A stretch of 64,000 bases of DNA from Plantago ovata (taxonomy: Eukaryota > Streptophyta > Magnoliopsida > Lamiales > Plantaginaceae): NCBI GenBank assembly GCA_028274465.1, contig CM051458.1:50767253-50831252 (forward strand), read 5' to 3'. The notes below the pieces were generated by a model that ran no database searches, was not told the DNA's origin, and saw only the letters and a program-made list of their open reading frames with translations. The first letter of the stretch is position 1; the number at the start of each line of letters is the position of its first letter. This document shows positions 56,573-64,000 of this stretch, one piece after another. The translations under genes and the position numbers were made by a program.

Positions 56573-57897
56573 ATGATGTCCATGCGCGCTCGCATGACAC
56601 CCCAATTCTCGCAGGTGAGGAGAGGATCATCCATATACCTGGAAGACGAGTTAAGGAGGTATGAGGTGACGGAGTCCATGGTGAGGTACTTACCGAGGTA
56701 CGAAGATGGAGTAGGGATGGACCCATGGAGTTTCATTCGATCCTATGAGGAGGAAATAGAAAGAATTCCAGCAGAAGGGTTTACTAAGGACCAATTGTGC
56801 AGAAAACTATTTTCTTTTGCTCTTGTGTATGAGCCGAGGCATTGGATTGCAATGTTTGAACCAGGATCGCTGAAAACTTGGGGCCAAGTAGTAGAGGAGT
56901 TCTTGGCGCGGTTCATGCCTTATCATGAGACGATTGCCTTACGTGATAGGATCCAATATTTCGAGCAAGGAAGGTATGAGCAGTTTTGTGACGCCTACGA
57001 ACGTTTTGAGACGTATAAACGTGAGTGCCCCCATCACCGTTTCGAAGATGGGGAGTTGATTTGATGCTTCGTTGGTGGACTTCGTGAAGAGGAACGACTT
57101 ACAGTGGATCAGTTGAGCGGCGGTCTGGGAGAATGTACGGTCGACGAGGCAGAAGAAGTCCTCCGTAAGTACGCCAGAGGTTCAACACAATCTGATGAGG
57201 TCATACCAATTCACATCACCGCAAAGGAAGAAGATCGAGGTGAAGCAGGAAGCTCATCCGAGGAATATTTTGAAACCGAAGAAATCAGTGAGGAAGATGC
57301 ACATGCCGAGCAAGTTGAAGATGATCTTCGTATAACAAAAGTTGTTGAAGAAGTTGAAGTAACTGAGCATCTTACGGAAGAATTCAGCTTGTTGAATTGT
57401 GCTGAAGTAGAAGAGGTTCGAGAACTTGAAGAGGAGAAAGGATTGGAAGGCGACGCCCCCCTGGAGGTGGGGGGCGAGTCGCCCAGCATGGGGGAGAACC
57501 GCCTCCCATGACCAATGAGCTGGACGACCCCAGCTCCCCTGTTTCTTTACTCCCAGACATTCGCATCAACCCAAAACCACTTCCTTCCGTTACTAATAAG
57601 GTTCTTAAGTACAAAGAGGTGAATCTACTTCTCCGAGGTGGAAAGCTTGAAAAGCAAGATACACAGGAGCCACCACTAAACAAGCACCTCGATGAAGTCA
57701 AAGTGAATGTCCTCCTATTGATGAAGTCCTTATTGGATATGCCTGCAAAGCAAACCAGTCCATTCACCATGGTGAGATCTTTGAAGCTTCCTAGGTCTCT
57801 TTGCTACATCGGACCAAGAGAATGGCGGCCACCGTGGGGAGGTACTCTTGAGTCCATTCTTGAATACTCAGCCGACCGAGGCCAAACCGTTCGGTAA
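56573..57897 (+). pseudogene. E4 gag type B, fossil
   Basis: Near-identical to 52257-53578: Gag-like domain, acidic Glu-rich stretch with E-E-D-A-H-A-E-Q-V-E-D-D, an internal GC palindrome (about 57460-57508), then L-P-D-I-R-I-N-P-K-P-L-P and the end S-A-D-R-G-Q-T. It sits between the primer site and the leader of gag type A, so this body carries two Gag-like genes in a row. Broken in a few places. Confidence 0.75.
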
Positions 57898-57969
57898 CAT
57901 CTAGTATCACTTTTCTATTTTTCCTATTTAATCTCTGATACTGTTTTCCTAGTTTGTTACAGATAGTGT
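57898..57969 (+). other. Junction: joint sequence running into gag type A leader
   Basis: TAACATCTAGTATCACTT, the usual start of the 3' region, is followed here by TTTCCTATTTAATCTC and TAGTTTGTTACAGATAGTG. These words match the leader before gag in E2 (complement of about 42642-42710). A 3' marker and a 5' marker are thus fused, the signature of a mosaic element. Confidence 0.8.
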
Positions 57970-60126
57970 ATGCCACATACACGATCTAGAGGAACACCGC
58001 TTGCTGATTCAATTGCTAAGATCGACAGAGTCTACCACCAAAGAAGGCGACTACTTCAAAGGCGTGAACTAGAGGAAATAGAGGATACCGATTTCTCTGA
58101 ATCTCTACACAGTCTTTACAAGGAAATCGACGGAATGGCAGAAGCTAGACCACTGAAAGCATGGATTCAACCCTCCAAGGATCGTATGAGGGGACCGGCA
58201 CTTGTTCTTTCGTGTGCAACTCGAGATCTGGAAATCAAGAACCACGCGTTCCAACAACTTCCGAGGTTCTATGGCTTAGCAAGGGAAGATGTGATGGGGT
58301 ACTTGCACGATATCGATGATTTCGTCAACCAACTCCCACGACCCGGAGCTGAAATAACAACGGATGAGTTGAGGATGAAGGTTTTTGCTATGGGGCTTGG
58401 CGACAGAGCAAAGTCGTGGTTGAGTTCTCTACCGGCGGGCTCGCTGGACACTTGGGAGAAGGTTTTTTCAGCTTTCATGGAAAAATACTTCCCTCACACC
58501 TTGACTACCGCGCTTAAGGCGCAAATCACTGGATTCAAACAGGACTATGATGAGACCATCTACACCGCGTTTGAGAGGTTCCAAGACCTCATGAACAAGT
58601 GCCCCCACCATGGTTTTGAACTTTCTGATCTAGTCCAACACTTCTACAATGGACTAACCTTCGAGAACCAACAAGTGGTGGACTTCCAATGCCGTGGCAA
58701 TATTTGGGAGGAAACCGCAGAAGCTGTCTGGGCAGTTTTCGAAAGCTTGCTAAGGGTTCGCAGTTCAAGGACCCAAGGGCAATGGTTAGGAGACGTGGAC
58801 CTGAAGCTCCACCTACTCAAGAAGCCCCTATGTATAGGGGGAATGGGGATCAATTCGAGTGCTTTACCAACGAATTGAAACAAGTCCTCAAGAGCGCCAC
58901 TGGAACATCTGTTTCAAACGAAGTTTGCCGAATATGCAAGAACTATGGCACGGGGCTCATATGTGTAGATCGGAGCTTGTATATGATGATAGCAACTGGG
59001 TTCAAGGAGGCGAAGAGGAAGCCTTTGCTACGGAGTTTGGTACTCAAGAAGCTAGCTACGGACAAGACAGTAGGAATCCTCGAGGTGGATTGTGGAGAAG
59101 AGGGTTCCGGAACAATCAAGGATATGCACCGGCTAGCCAAACTTATGGACCTAACCAAGACTGTAGTAGGCTTAACTATGGTAATGACCACTGCGAAAAC
59201 CCCGCTCCAAAAGAGCAACCGAAGTCGAAGTCGGCTCAACTGATGGAGAACTTGCAAAAGATGGTTGATCACGCCCAAAGTTTCCTCAAACGTTATGAAG
59301 AAGATTCTGAGAAGACTAGGGCAAGGCTTGATCGGTTGGAAGAGAGCACTAGGCTTGCCCATCAAAAGATGCAAGAATTGATTGACCGAGGAGCAAGTAG
59401 GGAGCAAGGCAAGCTGCCTAGCAACACTGAGAAGTCGATGTCCATTACCTTGGTGGGTGATCTACCTGTCGAAATCACCATCAAGAAGGTTGCTAAGTGC
59501 GAGTGTTGCAAGAAGGAAGAAACTCCACTGGCCAAGGAAGAAGAGAAGGACCTTGGTACTGATGAGAGTGAAGAGGAGCAAGAGGATCCCGAGCCACTCC
59601 GTCAAAGTTTCGATGTTAAAGTCGGGATTGGTGAACTTGAAGATGTCCGTGCCACACTAGACACGGGATCCTACTCTAATGTGCTCCCAATGAATGTGTT
59701 CGAGAAGAGTAGCCTTGGAAAACTAACTGAGCATAAGGCTATTGTGCAACTGGCGGATGGATCCTTTGTGAGACCCGAAGGCGTGGTGAAGAATGTATTG
59801 GTCAAGATTGGTGAAGCTTCTGTATACACCAATTTGTAGTTATGCCGGCGTTTACACCTGGGATGGGGGATGTCGTCCTCTTGGGGCGAACATTCTTGAC
59901 CAAGCTACGCTCCGTGATAGACATTTACCGAAGGACTTGCACCATTGGGGTGGATGTCAAGCGACACGTGTTGCGAGCCATATCTGATCCACCTGATCAC
60001 TTCAATGCTTCTCACACTATTAACTACTGTGGTCTTGCTGTCTATGTTCATTCTTATTCGCAGGTTCGTGGCATGAGGAGAAGATCCATGAAGGGGAAGT
60101 CTAGTACCCTCAAAAAGAAGAGCTAG
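57970..60126 (+). pseudogene. E4 gag type A and aspartic protease, fossil
   Basis: Starts M-P-H-T-R-S-R-G-T-P. The Athila-type Gag domain (about residues 60-250) is followed by a zinc-knuckle area, a Gly/Asn-rich stretch, a coiled-coil-like helix and an acidic linker. The retropepsin D-T-G lies at 59660-59668, with V-L-L-G-R-T-F-L further on. Same architecture as E2 40400-42641. Family role: particle formation and maturation. The N-terminal 240 residues are the best preserved Athila-type Gag in the window. A few breaks further on. Confidence 0.87.
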
Positions 60127-60391
60127 GCGCAACCAGAAGTCGAGTCAAAGACTTTAAACAATGGCGCTATCAGGGAGGCAACCCGGAGTTTTTATCGCTT
60201 TTTACTGCTTTTTTGCATGCATTCATACTTGAACAATTTGCTTTTCTTATGCGAATTTGTTCGTCTCTGTGTCGTATGTGCTTATGTTCGTATTTGACTG
60301 AATTTTTTTCGAGTGGTTTTATGAGTAAAATGGTTCTGGGGATTAAAAACCGCGTTTTCTTTCGAAAGTTTCGTCTCCCCGCCTCAGGAGG

Positions 60392-60545
60392 TGGGGGGCG
60401 AATCGCCCCCCATGGGGGCGAATCGCTCCACGAGTCCAGAGAGCTTCGCGCTCTCTGGACGTGCGGGGCGATTCGCCCCACATGCGGGGCGATTCGCCCC
60501 GCACGGGGCGACTTGCCCCACGCCTGGGGCGACTCGCCCCGCGTT
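60392..60545 (+). repeat. GC palindrome cluster of E4 interior
   Basis: About six copies of the GGGGCGA/TCGCCCC near-palindrome. Between them is one different perfect hairpin with 11-bp arms (60434-60444 and 60450-60460) and a 5-nt loop. It is the largest such cluster in the window. Confidence 0.88.
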
Positions 60546-61850
60546 GCTGCTGGGAGACAAACGGGGGGCTCCCCCCATTTTCTCTCATTTTGCTTCATCT
60601 CCTTCAACTCACTCCAAAAAGTTCCCCATTTTTCAAAATATCTTCAATCCTTCATAACTTCTTCATTATTCCATCAAATTGTGTGTTCTTTAGCTTCAAT
60701 CTAAGCCCGTTACGTGCTCTTTCTTTTATCCGAACAAATTTCTTCCTAGTTCATTCAATCTTCGGATTTGAGGTAATCTCACATGAACCCTAATTTTTCA
60801 AATTTGGGGGTTTTTTGATTTATGCTTCAATTAAGCTTGTATGATGTATGGGTTGATGATTTGTGTGATTAGAAACGTTATTCACTATCAATTGCATGTT
60901 CAATTAGGCTTGGTTTGTTGATTTGAGATTTTTGCTATTAGATGACTATATCTTGTTAGGCAATGTATCTTTTACTTTCATTCCATGTTTAAACTTGTGT
61001 TTGTTAATATGATAATGATGGGTGTAATGATAGAATGCATGATTGATGAAGTTGAGGATTTATGATGTTAGATTTTTGTTACTATGGTATGAATTGAGCC
61101 TTATGATTCAAGGCATTTGTTGTCTAGCAAGAGCATAATGTGATATGTGATTGAAGTAGTTACATTGATATGTTGCATGATGAAGTAGCTAGACTAGACA
61201 TTGGGTTTTTTAGGAGTTCGATTGTTGTAGATATCGCTCGTTTGTTCGCTCGTATATTTTCATATGCATAAGCATGTTTTGTGTCATACAAGATACTAAT
61301 TGTTGTTTGTAGGAATCATGGCCCCACGATGATCAAAGAAAGCCGGCTCGAGCAAGAAGGGAAAGGGGGTAGCATCAAGCTCCCAACCTTCTCACAACGT
61401 GTACGAGTTGTCTCTAGCTGCAATAGATGTCCGACAAAGGCTCGAAGCGGAGCTAGCCCAAGGTGGGAGATCGATCATACCAGATAGGCGGATAGATATT
61501 CCGGATGAAGTAGCTCAAATGGTAGGGTACAGGACGCTCTCCCGAATGGCGACAAAAGGAATTGGGTTTGGTATACTTCAAACAGATTCAAGGGGTACGA
61601 CATGAGCCCCCTCCAAGAGTTCTACGCTGGATTCACTGATCTTGAGGAGCATCGCCGAGAGGATAGGCAAGCAAGGTGGGAGCAACAACAGCTCATCCGT
61701 CAGCAACAGGAGGCTCTACAGCAGTCCAATGATCTCCTGTCTGACATGTGGAGGGACTATTATGGGGATCACAATCCCGATAACTAGTCTTTTCACATGT
61801 CCACTCTCTGCCAACCGAGGCCAAACCGTTCGGTAACATCTAGTATCACT
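60546..61850 (+). other. E4 internal leader, intron-like segment and ORF module
   Basis: A C/T-rich leader precedes an intron-like segment from near GAG|GTAATCTC (about 60771) to TTGTTTGTAG (about 61313), then ATGGCC. The ORFs that follow (about 61317-61605 and 61602-61787) differ from those of E1 and E2. The first begins M-A-P-R and is Lys/Ser/Gly-rich, with a later A-A-I-D-V-R-Q-R-L-E-A-E-L helix. The second is a 61-residue Gln/Arg-rich helix. No family is recognised. The module ends at the joint sequence near 61817-61850. Confidence 0.42.
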
Positions 61851-63267
61851 TCTTATTACTCATTCTCTTTTGCTAGGGACTAGCTTAAGTTTAGTAACGG
61901 GGATGGGATGTGAACCGTGATGTTAAGTATTGTTTGCATTTGCATTTGCACGTTTACTGCTTTGTTAGTTTTTAGGTTGCATTCACTACATTCATCCTAG
62001 GATAGTCTTGCATGTTTTATGTGGAGTTTATTGCCAAACTTTTTGAACTTTTTTATTGAGTAGATCAACTAATTATGCCATTAATCACATGCTTCATCTC
62101 TATGAATTTGTTTGAGGTTTTTCTCGCTTGGCTTGTCACATTTATGTATTGCACTTAGTTAAGCTTGGTAGTCTCGACATCACTTAGTGGTGTTTTCTCT
62201 ACTGCGGTTCACGAAGGCCTTTATAATAGGATGATGCATGTTAGGGTCTTATGGTTGTTTTCCCGAGTAATTATGTACCTAAGGGGCAACAAGTCTTCAC
62301 CATGCTTTGAGATTGCTAAATGCCTAGGAAGGAGGTAGTGTGAGATTGTGTGATCCTTTGTTTACAACCTATTCTTCCGAATAGGTTTGGGGAGGGGGTT
62401 ACGCTATCATTAGACTTGTTTTTCGTTTTTCAATTCTGTGTTGTGAGTTTATTTTTCCTTTTTCGTAAATTGTGTACTCCAACCTATTCTTTCGAATAGG
62501 TTTGGGGAAGTCGTTCGTGATTATTTTTGTTTCTTTTTCGTTGTGCTACTGCTGGCTAAAAAAATCAAAAAAAAGGAAAAATTCCAGAAAAAAGAAAAAA
62601 AACTGGAAAAGAAAAAAGAGAAGGAAGAAAAAGAAAAAGACCCCAAAAAAAGGCAAAGAAGGGTCCACAGAAAAGAAAAGCCAAAAAGCAGTTTAGCAAA
62701 GTGTTGTGTCTCATTTTCCAATTCTTATAATGTTCGTAATCGTGTTGTAATTTTCTATCTTTTCTTTTTTGAGTGTCATCTGTTCTAGACCACCCTCGTC
62801 GTGCCATTCAGAAAGTGGTGAATAGCTTAAGGCTTTGCTTGAGAGATGGGTAGAATAGGGGAGTGTTATCTTTTTTAGGGAACCCTCCTTCGTTTGATGA
62901 GAGCCAGTATTGGTTCGACCTCTTTGAGGAAAAGTCTTAACTTGGTGAACAGTAGTAAGTCTTCAGTTTCATAGGCACGGGACAATCATTCGTATTCTAA
63001 CATGTTTCATTACGTCGTCACTGACTAGGTCCAGGTAGAGAATGTTACGAGAGACTATCTTGTCTTGACATAAGTGCTTATGTGGATGTGTATGAGTCAA
63101 TCGAGGCATTCTTCAACCTATATTCATGTTATGATTTGTATGGTTTTTGTTCATATGTTTTTTGATAGATTCAGTAGATTAGTTCATTTCATTTGGCATG
63201 AGACTCCATTTTTTGTGTTGCATTGTTTTTTGCATTAGAGTCTAGCTTAGTTGCTTGAAGACAAGCA
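61851..63267 (+). other. E4 non-coding 3' region
   Basis: Conserved AT-rich DNA, twin hairpins (arms 62366-62374/62379-62387 and 62481-62489/62494-62502, both perfect) and the purine tract (62556-62690). No gene seen; frames through the purine tract are artefacts. Confidence 0.85.
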
Positions 63268-63287
63268 AAGGTTCGGTTTGGGGAGTT
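63268..63287 (+). promoter_or_regulatory. E4 polypurine tract
   Basis: AAGGTTCGGTTTGGGGAGTT directly before the LTR start. Confidence 0.82.
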
Positions 63288-64000
63288 TGATGAATGTGTA
63301 TTTTACACTTCCATTTGAGTCTTTTTCACCTATTTTAGCTATCCTCTATGTTAATTTAGCTATATTTTAGTAGCATTTTATTAGAATAGTGTCACGTTTC
63401 CCTTTAGTTTGTATTTTACAGGTTTTGGTTGAAAAACGAGGTTTTCCGGGCAATTATTTTGAAGTAGACAAGGAATTGGTGTTCCAGAAGCCTAATTGGA
63501 GTAGCTGAAAGATTTTGGATAGGATTTGAAGTCTAGGGGTCGAGTCTGAAGGCTAAAAGGTCACTAGAAGGCAGAAACCGAGTCCGGAAAGAGGAAGAAA
63601 TCCAAAAACGCGTCGAAAACACGTTTTGGGCCGAAAAACACTCCCGGGCGAGTCGACCGGGACGTGGGGCGAATCGCCCCACACCAGGCGAATCGCCCGG
63701 TGTGTGTGGCCCTTCGCCCCACACAATTCGAATGCCTATATATATGAGCTTAGTTTTCTCCGTTTTTCATACTTTTCCAGACCCTTTCTCTCACCTTTCT
63801 CATTAGTTTTAGGTAGGAATTCTCCAGAGCCTGTTCTGGGGTTCTTAGCTTAGGAGATACTTTTTCTTAGCATTTTGGATCTTGTAAGATCGCGATTATT
63901 CGGAGATTGACAACCTTCGGTAACATTGTATCTTACAGTTTTTCTATTTATATTTATATATCTTTCATCATGTTTTCATTCATTCGTGGTATGATTTCTG
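63288..64000 (+). repeat. E4 3' LTR, cut by window end
   Basis: Starts TGATGAATGTG, palindromes at about 63643-63722, TATA box 63737-63745. Partner of the partial LTR at 50208-50743. Confidence 0.87.

Larger units (their letters stand above)
50208..64000 (+). mobile_element. E4/E5: composite Athila-like array with two gag types
   Basis: A plus-strand array inserted in E3. The order is partial LTR (50208-50743); LTR (50744-52004); body with gag type B (52005-55056); LTR (55057-56319); body with gag type B, gag type A, protease and ORF module (56320-63287); and an LTR cut by the window end (63288 on). The first and last LTRs belong to one subfamily (both have ATATATATG after the palindromes) and the inner pair to another. 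The layout suggests element E5 combined with E4 by recombination or close insertion. No reverse transcriptase or integrase is recognised. The inner LTR pair shows only about a dozen differences by eye, so this is among the youngest material. About six breaks overall. Confidence 0.78.

Overview
This 64 kb window looks like repeat-packed plant nuclear DNA, probably pericentromeric heterochromatin of a flowering plant. The evidence is plant-type Ty3/gypsy and Ty1/copia LTR retrotransposons nested in one another, two Mutator-like DNA transposons, a captured plant-type protein disulfide isomerase fragment, and no convincing resident host gene. A eudicot is the best guess; nothing seen fixes the species.

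Layout. 1-6305: 3' part of a plus-strand Athila-like element (E1): gag-protease, non-coding 3' region, one LTR. 6306-6484, 34687-35665 and 44062-44396: pieces of an old minus-strand gypsy element (F), the outermost host of the nest. 6485-34686: copia element C1 (minus) inserted in F gag with target duplication AGTCT. Inside C1 lies a second copia unit (C2/C3, 10787 to about 32416) arranged as LTR-body-partial LTR-body-partial LTR. Inside that lies a chromodomain-type Ty3/gypsy element G (14478-25174, plus) with target duplication TGTCT. The nest is therefore four levels deep: F, C1, C2/C3, G. 35666-44061: complete-looking Athila-like element E2 (minus) in the F LTR, target duplication GGGAG. 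44397-47082: AT-rich DNA and a MULE-like inverted-repeat element whose two 400-bp arms both carry a protein disulfide isomerase fragment. 47083-50207: remnant E3 (minus) of a pol-bearing Athila-like element, holding a second, 1.1-kb MULE-like element (48015-49133, 9-bp target duplication). 50208-64000: composite Athila-like array (plus, E4/E5) with two different gag genes and near-identical LTRs, running off the right edge.

How the parts work together. E1, E2 and E4/E5 encode Gag and protease but show no reverse transcriptase, RNase H or integrase, so they look like gag-bearing non-autonomous passengers. E3 shares their 3' region and keeps the end of an integrase, so it marks the kind of pol-bearing relative that could have mobilised them. 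All share a primer-binding site of the Athila type, GGGGCGA/TCGCCCC palindrome clusters (next to the TATA box in the LTRs), twin 9-bp-stem hairpins and a purine-rich tract before the polypurine tract. Every LTR element is treated here as a fossil; most are broken in several places.
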